Assembly (NCBI GenBank): GCA_020072785.1
Contig: JAIQGG010000002.1
Location: 1,240,001-1,304,000 of the forward strand
Length of the DNA stretch: 64,000 bases
Source of the DNA: Terriglobia bacterium
GTDB taxonomy: Bacteria; Acidobacteriota; Terriglobia; Acidiferrales; UBA7541
Reading direction: 5' to 3'
Shown piece by piece: positions 1-9,599 of this stretch. The notes beneath the pieces are model-generated. The model had not been told where the DNA came from. It made no database searches and was given only the letters and a program-made list of their open reading frames with translations. Both the position numbers and the translations under genes were made by a program. Position 1 is the stretch's first letter; every line of letters begins with the position of its first letter.

Positions 1-1
1 G

Positions 2-889
2 ATTGCGGACCGCTACGAGATGCTGGCGCCCGCCGCGGTGGCGCTGGCGTTGCGGATTCCGATCGCGCACATCGAAGGAGGGGAGATCAGCGAAGGGGCG
101 ATTGACGATGCCGTGCGGAACGCCCTAACGAAGATGAGCCATATTCATTTTACGTCCACGCATGAAGCGCGGCGGCGGGTGATCGCCATGGGGGAAGAAG
201 AGTGGCGGGTGCACCGGGCAGGGGCGCCCTCCTTGGACCATCTGCGGCGGCAAAAGCTGTACAGCCGGGAAGAAGTGGAGTCGCGGCTGGGAATCAGCCT
301 GCAGCAGGGGACGATCCTGGTGGCGTACCATCCGGTGACGATTGCGCGGGACACGGTCGGGGAAGCCGATGCGCTGTTTGCGGCGCTGGAAAAACTTCCA
401 GAGCAGATCTTATTCTGCTATCCGAATGCAGACGCGGGAAGCCGGGACCTGATGGGGCGCACGAAGGCGTTTCTGGCGGCGCGGAAAAGCGGGCAGGTGT
501 TCGTTAATCTGGATGCGCTGATGTACTGGAGCCTGTTGCGGCAAGTGAGCCTGTTGCTGGGCAATTCGAGCAGCGGGATCATGGAAACCGCTTCGTTTGG
601 ACTGCCGACGGTCAACGTGGGGATGCGGCAGCAAGGCCGGGAGCGCGCGCGGAACGTAATCGAGGCCGCCGCAGATGCGGGTTCGATCATCGAAGCCGTG
701 GAAAAGGCGCAGAGTGCGGAGTTTCGCGCGTCGCTGCAGGGCATGAGCAATCCGTATGGGGAGGGAGATGCGGCGGAACGCATCGTGCAGGTCCTGACGA
801 CGGTGCCGCTTTCGGAAGAGCTGTTGCGCAAGCGGCAATCGCCGGCTTCCCGGTTCGCCGAAGGCTATGCAGGTGCGCGGCGGGAATGA
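2..889 (+). CDS. UDP-GlcNAc 2-epimerase, hydrolysing (NeuC/LegG-like), 5' partial
   Basis: The reading frame is already open at the first bases, so the N-terminus lies outside the window; 295 residues are visible. Seen: a DRYEML motif near the left edge, then HIEGGE (followed by SEG), and near the C-terminal half a GNSSSG(I)ME segment that binds the nucleotide in the GT-B-like fold. These are hallmarks of hydrolysing UDP-N-acetylglucosamine 2-epimerases of the NeuC/LegG type, which release ManNAc or a 2,4-diacetamido sugar for sialic, legionaminic or related nonulosonic acid synthesis. The stop overlaps the next start by 4 bp (ATGA), so it is translationally coupled to the aminotransferase. 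The exact substrate cannot be decided from this fragment. Confidence 0.85.
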   Translation: MADRYEMLAPAAVALALRIPIAHIEGGEISEGAIDDAVRNALTKMSHIHFTSTHEARRRVIAMGEEEWRVHRAGAPSLDHLRRQKLYSREEVESRLGISLQQGTILVAYHPVTIARDTVGEADALFAALEKLPEQILFCYPNADAGSRDLMGRTKAFLAARKSGQVFVNLDALMYWSLLRQVSLLLGNSSSGIMETASFGLPTVNVGMRQQGRERARNVIEAAADAGSIIEAVEKAQSAEFRASLQGMSNPYGEGDAAERIVQVLTTVPLSEELLRKRQSPASRFAEGYAGARRE

Positions 890-2025
890 GAATCCCTCTC
901 GCGGCGCCCGACATTTGCGAAGCGGACATCCTGGCGGTAAGCGGGGTGCTGCGCACATCGCGGCTGAGCCTGGGACCGAAGCTGGAAGAGTTTGAAAGCG
1001 CGATGGCGCAGTACGCGGGGGCTACCCATGCCGTGGCGGTGAACTCCGGGACCAGCGGGCTGCATTTGTGCATGCGGGGGCTGGGGATCGGCGCGGGCGA
1101 TGAAGTGATCGTTCCGTCGTTTGCGTTCATCGCCGCGGCCAACGCGATCCGCTACGAGAAAGGCATTCCGGTTTTCGTGGACGTGGAACCGGAAACGCTG
1201 AATCTGGATCCCGGACGAATCGAGGCCGCCATCACGGACCGGACGCGGGGAATTGTTGCCGTGCACACCTTTGGATGTCCGGTGGAGCTTTCCGAGATTC
1301 TGGAAATCGCGCGGCGCCGCGGTCTGTTTGTGATCGAAGACGCCTGCGAGGCCATTGGGGCGGAGTACGACGGACGGAAGGTGGGGCCGCTGGGAGACGC
1401 GGGAGTTTTCGCGTTTTACCCGAACAAGCAGATCACCACCGGCGAGGGGGGAGTGATCGTCACGCAAAACCCGGAGATTGCGGAGCTGGCGCGAAAACTG
1501 CGCAATCAGGGGCGAAGCGATTCCGAGGATGGGTATATGCACACGGAGCTGGGATACAACTACCGGCTTTCGGAGATGCATTGCGCGCTGGGGGTGGAAC
1601 AGCTGAAACGGATCGAGAGCATCCTGGAGCGGCGAGAGGCGATTGCGCGAGCGTATGAGCAGAGTCTGGGCAGTCAGGGGGACCTGAAACTGCCGGGATT
1701 GCGCGTGCCGCGGCGGAGGATCAGCTGGTTTGTATATGTGGTGCGGCTGAGTGCGGAGTTCGGGCGGATGCAGCGGGATTGGATTGCGCGCGAGATGAAT
1801 GCGAGGGGAATCGGCTGCGGCAGGTATTTTGCCCCGATTCATCTGCAGCCCGCCTACCGGTCTGCGCCCTGCGCGAGGGCCGGCCTTCCGGTCACGGAGT
1901 GGCATGCAGAGCGCACCTTGGCGTTGCCGTTCTTCAACCGGATTGAGGAGGAGCAGATCGAGGAGGTCTGCGAGACGCTGAAAGACCTGGTGCGCCGCGC
2001 CGCTGGCGAGAGAGCCGGAAAGTAG
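886..2025 (+). CDS. DegT/DnrJ/EryC1/StrS-family sugar aminotransferase
   Basis: A 379-residue PLP enzyme of the nucleotide-sugar aminotransferase family, which converts a keto-sugar nucleotide to the amino sugar using Glu as amino donor. Seen: NSGTSGLH (about residues 53-60, cofactor phosphate region), EDACEAIGA with the Asp that contacts the pyridine nitrogen (about 151-159), and FYPNKQITTGEGG with the Schiff-base Lys at about 181. Length is normal for the family. Its start lies inside the stop of the upstream epimerase (ATGA). Together they suggest a cell-surface glycan sugar (bacillosamine or legionaminate-like); this is inferred from context only. Confidence 0.88.
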   Translation: MRIPLAAPDICEADILAVSGVLRTSRLSLGPKLEEFESAMAQYAGATHAVAVNSGTSGLHLCMRGLGIGAGDEVIVPSFAFIAAANAIRYEKGIPVFVDVEPETLNLDPGRIEAAITDRTRGIVAVHTFGCPVELSEILEIARRRGLFVIEDACEAIGAEYDGRKVGPLGDAGVFAFYPNKQITTGEGGVIVTQNPEIAELARKLRNQGRSDSEDGYMHTELGYNYRLSEMHCALGVEQLKRIESILERREAIARAYEQSLGSQGDLKLPGLRVPRRRISWFVYVVRLSAEFGRMQRDWIAREMNARGIGCGRYFAPIHLQPAYRSAPCARAGLPVTEWHAERTLALPFFNRIEEEQIEEVCETLKDLVRRAAGERAGK

Positions 2026-2223
2026 GCGCTGGGGTGGGATAGCGCCAAAAAGGCATCGGACGGAAGTGCAGGATGCCAAAGGGCATCGGGGCCGCACCGT
2101 ATAGCAGAGGAAAAGACCTTGTAATTGCTGGCGGTGGCCAGTGTTATCCGGCGAAGTGGTTCTTGGATTCCGCGGGGAGAAGACACATAATTGGGCCGCA
2201 TTACAGAGGGGGCCCTCCAGCAG
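2026..2223. other. intergenic region with a short hairpin
   Basis: No gene seen. A perfect 6-bp stem GATGCC/GGCATC with loop AAAG lies at 2072-2087, and an earlier GGCATC at 2052-2057 could pair with the same left arm. There is no T-run, so it is a weak terminator candidate for the sugar operon or a leader structure for the kinase gene. Confidence 0.25.
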
Positions 2224-5154
2224 ATGCAATGCCCGCTTTGCCAGACGGATAATCCACCGAGCGCCGTTCGCTGCGGGAGCTGCAACACGCCATTTCCCGT
2301 TTCAGAAGCCACCCTGGCGGGCACCAACGCCGGCGTGACGGAAGCGTGGACGGCGCCCGTTGGCGCGACAACCGTCAATCGTATCATCGAGCGCGGGCCC
2401 ATCCCGCCGGGCACCCTCCTGGCGGGGCGCTACGAAATTCTGCAACTGCTCGGCGAGGGTGGAATGGGGGCCGTGTACAAGGCGCGCGATCTGGAGTTGG
2501 AGCGCCTGGTGGCCGTCAAACTGATTCGCCCGGACCTCGCCAGTCACCCGGAAATTCTGCGGCGCTTCAAGCAGGAATTGATCCTGGCCCGCGATGTGAC
2601 CCACCGCAACGTGGTGCGGATCTTCGATCTAGGCCAGACCGAGGGCATCAAGTTCATCACCATGGAGTATGTCGAAGGGCGCGATCTGCGCGTTCTTCTG
2701 AAGGAAAAGGGGAAGTTCGCGCCCGCCGAAGCGGTGCCAGTCATGACCCAGATCTGCCGCGCGCTCGAAGCCGCGCATGAAGCGGGCGTCGTGCACCGCG
2801 ATTTGAAGCCGCAAAACATCCTGCTGGACCCGAAGGACCGCGTCTACGTGATGGACTTCGGCATCGCCCATTCGCTGGAAACCCCCGGGATGACGCAAAC
2901 CGGTGTGCTCCTGGGCACGCCGGAGTACATGTCGCCGGAACAAGCCAAGGGCATGAAGGTGGATGCGCGCTCGGACCTGTTTTCCGTGGGCATCATTTTC
3001 TACGAGCTGCTGACCGGCATCTCTCCCTACCAAGCGGACACGGCGATGGCCACGCTCTTGAAGCGCACGCAGGAGCCGGCGCGCCCGCCCATGGAACTCG
3101 AGCCGGCGATCCCCAAGGCGCTCAACGACGTGGTTCAGAAGTGTTTGCAGATCGACCCGCAGAACCGGTACGCGAGCGCCCAGGAGATAGCGCGGGATCT
3201 GGAAGCCTGGCAATCCACGGGGAAGATTGCGGCGGCTGCGGGGGCGGCGCCCGGCTACTGGAAATGGGCGGCCATGGGGCTCTCCGTCCTGCTGGTAGCG
3301 GCGCTTGTCACGTTTCGCCTGAAGGGTCCTTCGAAACCGCCCGCGGCACATGCTCCGGTCAGTGTACTCGTTGCCGACTTCACAAATGCCACGGGCGACA
3401 GCGTTTTTGACGGAACTATCGAGCCCACACTGAACGTGGCGATCGAGGGCGCCTCCTTCATCAGCTCCTTCAACCGAGCGCAGGCGCGCAAGATCGCCGA
3501 GCAGGTGCAGCCCGGAGTGAGTTCGCTGGACGCTTCGGTGGCGCGCATGGTGGCGGTTCGCGAAGGCATCGGGGCGCTGGTTTCCGGCACGATTGCCAAG
3601 CAAGGCGCGGAGTATCTGATTACCGCGACGACCCTGGATCCCTCGACGGGCAAAGTTCTGGTGGACGCGAGGGTGAAGGCCAGCGACAAACAAGGAGTGC
3701 TCAATGCGGTGAATAAACTGGCAGCGCAAATCCGCAAGGCGCTCGGCGACACAATCCCCGAATCGGTGCAGATCGCGGCCGCGGAAACCTTTACCGCCGA
3801 TTCGCTGGAGGCCGCGCACGAATACGCCGAGGCGCAAAATCTGCAATGGCAGGGAAAATGGGAAGAGGCCATCCGGCATTACCTGCAGGCGGTGCAGCTC
3901 GATCCCAATTTCGGCCGGGCCTATTCGGGGATTGCGGCGGTCGACAGCAACATGGGACAGGTGCGGGAAGCAGTGAAATACTACACGCTGGCGATGGCGC
4001 ATCTCGACAGGATGAGTGAGCGCGAAAAATACCGAACTCGCGGCGGATACTATCTGCTGATGCGGGATGCGCGCAAGGCGACCGAGGAGTTCAGCGCGCT
4101 GGTGAAGCAGTTTCCGGCGGATTCGGCGGGGGTGGCGAACCTGGCCTATGCATACGTCTTGAGCCACGACATGCCGCATGCAGTCGAGCAGGCGCGCCGG
4201 GCGGTGGAAATCTCTCCGCAGAATGTGCCGCAGAGAAACAATCTGGGGCTTCTGGAAACCTACAACGGCAATTTTGCGGCGGGCCTCCGCGAGCAGCAGG
4301 CCGTGCTGCAGACGAATCCCAGATTTGTTCTTGCGCATGTGGGGATGGCCATGTCGCAGCTGGGAAACGGACAAGTGACCGAAGCGAAGGCGACCTACGA
4401 AAAGATGGCCAAGCTGGACGCACAGGGCGCTTCGATGGCGGCGAGCGGCCTGGCTGATCTGGCCCTCTACGAGGGGCGCGCGGCGGATGCGATAAAAATT
4501 CTAGAGCAAGGGATTGAGGCGGACCGGAAGGAGAAAAACCAGGAGGCCGCAGGCAAGAAGCTGGCCATGCTGGCGGAAGCGCATCTCCTGGCCGGACAGG
4601 CGCCTGCCGCCGGGGCCGCAGCGGAGAAAGCGGTGACGACAAGTCCTCAGGATATGGCGGTGATGTTCTGGGCGGCGCGCGTCGACCTGGCTCTGGGGCA
4701 GGAGGCCCGGGCGCTCGCGCTGGCCAAGCAGCTGGGAGCGCAGCTTCAGGCGGATCCGCAGGCTTATGCAAAGTTGATCGAGGGCGAGGCGTTGCTGAAG
4801 CGCCAAAAGTCACGCGAAGCGCTGGACCTTTTCCAGCAGGCCGGAAAACTTGCCGACACCTGGGTGGGACATTATGACCTGGGCTTGGCCTACCTTGCGG
4901 CGGGAGCGTTCACCGAGGCGTATTCGGAGTTTGAATTGTGCAAGAAGAGAAAGGGCGAGGCGGCCGCGGCTTTCCTGGATGAGGAGCCCACCTATCGAAT
5001 CTATCCGCCGCTGTTGTACTACTTTGGGCGGGCGCAGGAAGGATTGAAGAGTCCCGCCGCCAGTGAATCGTACAGGACGTTTGTGGCGATTCGCGGGAAC
5101 GGCGCCGCAGATTCGCTGCTGACCGATGCCCGGCGGCGCCTGGCTGGCCAGTGA
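2224..5154 (+). CDS. Membrane Ser/Thr protein kinase with N-terminal zinc ribbon and C-terminal TPRs
   Basis: A 976-residue receptor kinase. The start chosen is ATG 2224, preceded by a G-rich Shine-Dalgarno stretch and opening straight into a zinc ribbon (Cys pairs at about residues 3/6 and 17/20). The frame extends upstream to a TTG at 2191, which is less likely. The Hanks-type kinase domain spans about 70-330: GEGGMGAVYK glycine loop, VAVK Lys about 99, HRDLKPQN catalytic loop about 191, DFG about 211, GTPEYMSPEQ activation/P+1 segment. All catalytic residues are present, so it should be active. One membrane helix lies near 346-364. The rest is a TolB-like stretch followed by several TPRs. 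This architecture is common in acidobacterial genomes. The signal sensed is unknown. Confidence 0.93.
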   Translation: MQCPLCQTDNPPSAVRCGSCNTPFPVSEATLAGTNAGVTEAWTAPVGATTVNRIIERGPIPPGTLLAGRYEILQLLGEGGMGAVYKARDLELERLVAVKLIRPDLASHPEILRRFKQELILARDVTHRNVVRIFDLGQTEGIKFITMEYVEGRDLRVLLKEKGKFAPAEAVPVMTQICRALEAAHEAGVVHRDLKPQNILLDPKDRVYVMDFGIAHSLETPGMTQTGVLLGTPEYMSPEQAKGMKVDARSDLFSVGIIFYELLTGISPYQADTAMATLLKRTQEPARPPMELEPAIPKALNDVVQKCLQIDPQNRYASAQEIARDLEAWQSTGKIAAAAGAAPGYWKWAAMGLSVLLVAALVTFRLKGPSKPPAAHAPVSVLVADFTNATGDSVFDGTIEPTLNVAIEGASFISSFNRAQARKIAEQVQPGVSSLDASVARMVAVREGIGALVSGTIAKQGAEYLITATTLDPSTGKVLVDARVKASDKQGVLNAVNKLAAQIRKALGDTIPESVQIAAAETFTADSLEAAHEYAEAQNLQWQGKWEEAIRHYLQAVQLDPNFGRAYSGIAAVDSNMGQVREAVKYYTLAMAHLDRMSEREKYRTRGGYYLLMRDARKATEEFSALVKQFPADSAGVANLAYAYVLSHDMPHAVEQARRAVEISPQNVPQRNNLGLLETYNGNFAAGLREQQAVLQTNPRFVLAHVGMAMSQLGNGQVTEAKATYEKMAKLDAQGASMAASGLADLALYEGRAADAIKILEQGIEADRKEKNQEAAGKKLAMLAEAHLLAGQAPAAGAAAEKAVTTSPQDMAVMFWAARVDLALGQEARALALAKQLGAQLQADPQAYAKLIEGEALLKRQKSREALDLFQQAGKLADTWVGHYDLGLAYLAAGAFTEAYSEFELCKKRKGEAAAAFLDEEPTYRIYPPLLYYFGRAQEGLKSPAASESYRTFVAIRGNGAADSLLTDARRRLAGQ

Positions 5155-5250
5155 GCTGAGGGCGCCGGAAAAACGGCGGCCACCGGGAAATCCACAACTG
5201 AAAGAAGAGCGGGTTGTCCGGCGGTTGCGCGCCCTGGCGGCGAGGTTTTT

Positions 5251-5277
5251 GGAGGCCGCGCCCGTGCAGCGGCCTCC
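5251..5277. terminator. hairpin between convergent genes
   Basis: A perfect 9-bp inverted repeat (GGAGGCCGC / GCGGCCTCC) with a 9-nt loop sits between the ends of the kinase gene and the leftward secreted-protein gene. It lacks a clear U-tract on either strand, so it is only a probable transcription stop. Confidence 0.35.
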
Positions 5278-5288
5278 TCTTGCGGTCC

Positions 5289-8200
5289 TCAGTGAAGCTG
5301 GATGGTGGTGGCCTTCAGCGGACTCTGATCGCTGAGTTGCACCACGATGGTGTAACAGCCAGCCGGTGTGACGTTCGACGTATCCCAGTTAAAAATAAAC
5401 TGGTTGTTGGTCGTATCGTAGCGGAACGTGCTGTTGCCGGTGGCGCCCAATGTGGGCGCATAGAGCACATAGATCTGCCCAGTGGGCACGCCCGCGCACG
5501 CGGTGTTGAAGATCGCCTGCATGGAATTCAGCGAGCTGAGGCTGCTGACATAGTTTCCGTTGCCGTCGCGCAGTTGCCATTTGATGGGGACGGCACTGCC
5601 GAGGTTGGCCGTGCCGGAATAGGTTGGTGAAGAGAAAGTCCCAGCCACGGAGAGCGGACTGAGGAATCCGGTGAAAGCATAGGTCACGGTCAGCTGGACC
5701 GTCGAAGTTCCAGAACTCCCGGCGAAATTGGAATCGCCGGAATAGGTGGCCGTGAGCGTATGCGAGCCGATCGCTGTTGAGGTCAGGGAGCAGCTGGTTG
5801 CCGGCAGAGTGGCGGTACAGGAGGCACCCGCGCCATCGCTGGCCGTAACGGTCCCGGTGGGGGTGCCCGTGCCAGGTGCGACCACGGTGACGCTGAACGT
5901 GACCGTGGTGGGCTGGCCGACCACTACGGGATTGGGCGAAATCGAGACAATCATGGTTGTCGTGTTGGCCTTCACTTTAAAGGCAGCGAGTCCCGAACTG
6001 CCGGTATAGTTTCCGTCACCGGAGTAGGTTGCCGTCATGTTTCCCGCGCCGATGACGGTGGGGTTCAGCGAGCAGCTCGTCAGAGGCAGGGTAGCGGTGC
6101 AGGAGGCGCCTGCGCCATCGCTGATGGTTACGGTACCGCCCGGGGTTGGCGTGCCGCTGCCGGGCGGCAGCACAGTGACGCTGAAGGAGACAGTAACAGC
6201 CTGGCCGATCAGGGATGGGTTGGGCGTGACGGAGGTGATCGTCGTCACTGTGCCGCCCTTGTTTACAGTCAGGGTCACCGCGCGGGTGGCAGAGCGGGGT
6301 GGAGAGCTGGCGTCAACCGCTTGCACAGTGAACGTCGCTACGCCGGCGGAGGTAGGCGTGCCGCTGACGGCTCCGGTCGTGGAGTCGAGCGCCAGTCCCA
6401 GCGGCAGGGAGCCCAATTGAATCGACCAAGTATAGGGTGCGGTTCCTCCTGTAGCCTGCAGGGTCGCCTGGTAGGGAACCCCTACGATACCGTTGGGAAG
6501 CGTTCCCAGTGTGATGAGGGGCGGCATGGCAAATTTCGGCGTGTTGGAATCGGTGTTGGCCGCTTGGGCGGTAACCACGGGGGCGAGAATCGTGGGGATG
6601 GTCTGCATGGTGGTGGTGTCCACCGGGCTGCGCACCGTGACCAAGGCGGATTCGCCGGGGGCCAGGGTGAGGGTTGCATTGCCAATTTCCGGATTAGTGA
6701 GCGTTGGGTCAGCCAGATTGGTTGTGGCGAGATCGTTGGTGACGGCAGTGTCCACATTGGCCACCGGAATGATTTGAGTCTGCTGCATCAACTGGCAGCC
6801 GAGACCGACGGGGGTCTGGTAGCCCTTCGTGACCACCAACTGCAAATTGGTGCCAGCCGGGCTATTGCCGACCAGTTTCACGCCGTAGGAGGCGGTCGTA
6901 TTTCCGGAATTGCTCACGGTATAGGTGGCGTCGGAAATCGGACTGTTGGAGATGTTGGGATTGGAGATATTGGGGTTGGAAATGTTGGGATTGGAGATGT
7001 TGGGATTGGAGATGTTGGGATCGGAGACGTTGAGGTTCGCGATGTCCGGATTGGAGATATTGGGATTGGAGATGTTCGGATTGGAAATGTTGGGATTAGA
7101 AATGTTGGGATTGGAAATGTTCGGGTTCGAGATATTCGGGTTCGAGATATTGGGATTGGAGATGTTGGGATTATAGATTTCAATCTTTGAGATATCGCCC
7201 GCCGTGTTTCCGTCGGGATTGATGAGCGCGGGCGCAAGAGGGTCCGCATTCAGGACCGCATAGCCGGTGAGTCCATTGCTCACCAGGGTGCCACCGAGGC
7301 CGGTGATTTCCGCCACAGTGACGGTGATGGAGGCGGTGGGGCTGCTTGAGAGCGCAAAAATGGGACGGGCGATTCCCGCATGCGCAGCGATTTTGACGTC
7401 GAAGCCAGTATCGCTCGAGGTCAGCGCAGGCAGCGGAGAAGGAATCGGCTGATTGGGGACAGGGTTGAACGAGGCGCGTCCTCCCGGGGGCTGATTGGTG
7501 ATTGTGAGGCGGAACGTCTTGTCGAGATTCGTGGAGTTTTGCGCGAGAAGGATGAAGGAGCGTTGCAGCGTAGTGCTGAGAGGCTTGGAGTTTTGCGGAA
7601 CGCTCACGAGCAGGCCCTGGGTGATGCGGCTGCTATAGATATTCTGATTGCGCATGCCCTCCTGACCGGAGATGCAGGAAGGTGTCGTCCCGGAGCCAGT
7701 GACACTGGGACCTCCTCCGCCCACGGGAGTGTAGTGTGTCCAGTCCCCATCGGCCGGGGGACGGACATCCTGGTTGCTGGTCCAACTTGCATAGACGACA
7801 TTCGGATCCGAGGGCAGGGTGTTGAACCTCCAGCCGCCCGGCGCCGTGCTGGAAGGGAGGAAAGGCAGTCCCGCGAGGTCAATATAGTCACCCAGGAAGG
7901 CGAGCGTGCCCTGCGCGAACAATTTGAAGTTGGGAGGATCCACCTGCAATTGCTGCAAATACCCGGGGATATCGTTGGAATCATTGCGCAGCCCGAAATC
8001 GTAGCGGGAGACCCGGGCGGTGGAGAAAACGAGGGGAGATGCGCCAGTCACGGCCTGGGCGATCACCAGATCGATGGTATGCCTTCGGGCGGTCAATCCC
8101 TGGTCGGAGAGGAATGGAGTGAAGACCTGATCCGGGCTGGAGGGCAGTTCACCCTTGGCGACCCGGTCCTCCTGATAGAAATTGCCTGTGCCGGGGGCGG

Positions 8201-9599
8201 GAGAGAAGGGAGAATTAGGGGAATAGCGGCTGATGGTGTGATCCTCGCGAAGGTCGTAGTAAAGAACGAACAGTTTTCCGCCTGCGAGCGTGATTTGGGG
8301 CATCACCTGGTGCCCGCGGTTGAGCGTTTGTCCGGAGTCGCTGAGGAGGGGCAGGCCGCCTTCCATTAACGGGCCATTATCTATGGGGAATGGCTTGGAC
8401 CAATTCGAGCCGTTCGGAGAGGTGGTCATGACGATGCGCGCGTCTGCGGTGGGGGTCAGATTCGCGGAAAGACCGAATCCGCGTTGCGACCAGGCCAGAT
8501 AAACCGTGCCGAAACCATCCACCCCGATGGTGGGAAAGGAATGGGTGCGAAAGGAGGCGCCCGAAGATTCCTGATCGAAAAAGGAGGGAGCGGTGAGATT
8601 GTTGGGGTCAAAGGCAGGAAGGCTGGCGATATCCAGAGATTTGGAGAAGGACTTTCCGAAATTCGTGGAGACGACCCCGACGATGGCGTCGGGCTGGCTG
8701 CTGGTTAAGAACCGGCGCCAGGCGACATAGATGTTCCCTGTGCCAGGGTCAATGGCCATCGTGGTTCCCTGATTAACAGAATTGCTCTCGCTCAATTTAG
8801 ATGGCGTGCTCCATGTCGCTCCGCAATCCACGGACTTCGAAAACATGATCTTTGTGCTGGTGCTGCCGGTGAAACGGCTCCAGACGACGTAGATATTTCC
8901 AGCCGGAATCTTCTGCGTTACGGTCGTGCCGCCCTGTGGGACCTGAACGGTGCAAGTGGCAGTTCCGCGCGGGACGTCCACGGCGATCCACGGCTTATCC
9001 AGGAACTGTCCCGACGTGCCTGTATCAATGGGCACCACACCGATATAGCGGATAGGATCCAAGCTCTGGCTTGCGTCTCCACCTTCCAGGTTGTTGAGGT
9101 CCATGAAGCGAGCGACAAAGATTTGTCCCAGGTTGGTGCCGCGATTGAAAGCGATTCCGCTGTAATAGAAGAGCCCGTTGGTTCCGGCGCGGACAACGGG
9201 ATCCGCGGCGGTCGAATAGCCATGCAGAGGCGAAGCGAGCCCAATGGCCGACTGGTCTTGCGGATAGCCGGGAAGAAGGGTGCTCCCCCATGTCGCTCCG
9301 CCATCCAATGATTTAAATACACCCAGCCAGGCATCGCCCCGCTCATCCGATGAGTTGGGGTTGGGAATGTCCACCGAGCGATAATCATTTGCGCCGGCCA
9401 GGAGATGGATCGGATTGCGCGTGGAAACTGCCAGTGAGGGCTCATTCTGCCGCTGCAGGAAAGGATCACCCCCGGGCCACTTCGTTCCGGAAACCATGTT
9501 CACGTTCTGCCCGGGCGTTTGGCTCCACAGCGTGGATGCTGCGGCGAGCAGCAAGAGGGGAAGGATGCCCATTTTCGAGGCTCGTTGGGTAGTGCGCAT
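5289..9599 (-). CDS. Large secreted protein: Asp-box propeller, NPNIS repeats, Ig-like domains
   Basis: A 1436-residue exported protein starting at ATG 9599 with a GGAGG site just upstream. Residues 1-26 form a signal peptide (hydrophobic core LPLLLLAAAS). The N-terminal half looks like a sialidase-type beta-propeller: Asp-box motifs SLDGGATW and SVDCGATW are visible. The middle carries 16 consecutive five-residue repeats (mostly NPNIS). The C-terminal part has a putative-Ig/cadherin-like domain (TGGTAPYTW ... GTPTSAGVATFTVQA) and two near-identical bacterial Ig-like domains (Big_3_5 type, each with SDGAGASCTATLP and ATYSGD). No LPXTG, PEP-CTERM or Por sorting signal is visible. Probable extracellular or surface-bound adhesive or carbohydrate-interacting protein; enzymatic activity cannot be claimed because the sialidase Arg triad was not identified. 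Confidence 0.85.
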   Translation of the reverse strand: MRTTQRASKMGILPLLLLAAASTLWSQTPGQNVNMVSGTKWPGGDPFLQRQNEPSLAVSTRNPIHLLAGANDYRSVDIPNPNSSDERGDAWLGVFKSLDGGATWGSTLLPGYPQDQSAIGLASPLHGYSTAADPVVRAGTNGLFYYSGIAFNRGTNLGQIFVARFMDLNNLEGGDASQSLDPIRYIGVVPIDTGTSGQFLDKPWIAVDVPRGTATCTVQVPQGGTTVTQKIPAGNIYVVWSRFTGSTSTKIMFSKSVDCGATWSTPSKLSESNSVNQGTTMAIDPGTGNIYVAWRRFLTSSQPDAIVGVVSTNFGKSFSKSLDIASLPAFDPNNLTAPSFFDQESSGASFRTHSFPTIGVDGFGTVYLAWSQRGFGLSANLTPTADARIVMTTSPNGSNWSKPFPIDNGPLMEGGLPLLSDSGQTLNRGHQVMPQITLAGGKLFVLYYDLREDHTISRYSPNSPFSPAPGTGNFYQEDRVAKGELPSSPDQVFTPFLSDQGLTARRHTIDLVIAQAVTGASPLVFSTARVSRYDFGLRNDSNDIPGYLQQLQVDPPNFKLFAQGTLAFLGDYIDLAGLPFLPSSTAPGGWRFNTLPSDPNVVYASWTSNQDVRPPADGDWTHYTPVGGGGPSVTGSGTTPSCISGQEGMRNQNIYSSRITQGLLVSVPQNSKPLSTTLQRSFILLAQNSTNLDKTFRLTITNQPPGGRASFNPVPNQPIPSPLPALTSSDTGFDVKIAAHAGIARPIFALSSSPTASITVTVAEITGLGGTLVSNGLTGYAVLNADPLAPALINPDGNTAGDISKIEIYNPNISNPNISNPNISNPNISNPNISNPNISNPNISNPNISNPDIANLNVSDPNISNPNISNPNISNPNISNPNISNSPISDATYTVSNSGNTTASYGVKLVGNSPAGTNLQLVVTKGYQTPVGLGCQLMQQTQIIPVANVDTAVTNDLATTNLADPTLTNPEIGNATLTLAPGESALVTVRSPVDTTTMQTIPTILAPVVTAQAANTDSNTPKFAMPPLITLGTLPNGIVGVPYQATLQATGGTAPYTWSIQLGSLPLGLALDSTTGAVSGTPTSAGVATFTVQAVDASSPPRSATRAVTLTVNKGGTVTTITSVTPNPSLIGQAVTVSFSVTVLPPGSGTPTPGGTVTISDGAGASCTATLPLTSCSLNPTVIGAGNMTATYSGDGNYTGSSGLAAFKVKANTTTMIVSISPNPVVVGQPTTVTFSVTVVAPGTGTPTGTVTASDGAGASCTATLPATSCSLTSTAIGSHTLTATYSGDSNFAGSSGTSTVQLTVTYAFTGFLSPLSVAGTFSSPTYSGTANLGSAVPIKWQLRDGNGNYVSSLSSLNSMQAIFNTACAGVPTGQIYVLYAPTLGATGNSTFRYDTTNNQFIFNWDTSNVTPAGCYTIVVQLSDQSPLKATTIQLH
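6933..7172 (-). repeat. 16 tandem 15-bp coding repeats (NPNIS pentapeptide)
   Basis: Inside the 1436-residue gene, 16 in-frame units of 15 bp encode NPNIS (12 perfect copies), with four variants NPDIA, NLNVS, DPNIS and NSPIS. The codons vary between units (AAT/AAC, ATT/ATC, TCC/TCT/TCG), so protein sequence is conserved more strictly than DNA. Read as x-N-I-S-x, the register resembles the A(N/D)LXX pentapeptide repeat, so a beta-solenoid is plausible but unproven. Confidence 0.95.

Noticed and set aside
865-4374. Long minus-strand frames opposite the aminotransferase and kinase genes
   Set aside because: They lie entirely opposite confidently identified genes and read as Arg/Pro/His-rich low-complexity protein.
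6933-7172. CRISPR-like regular repeats
   Set aside because: Units are contiguous 15-bp codon-level repeats within a gene, with no spacers and no cas genes.
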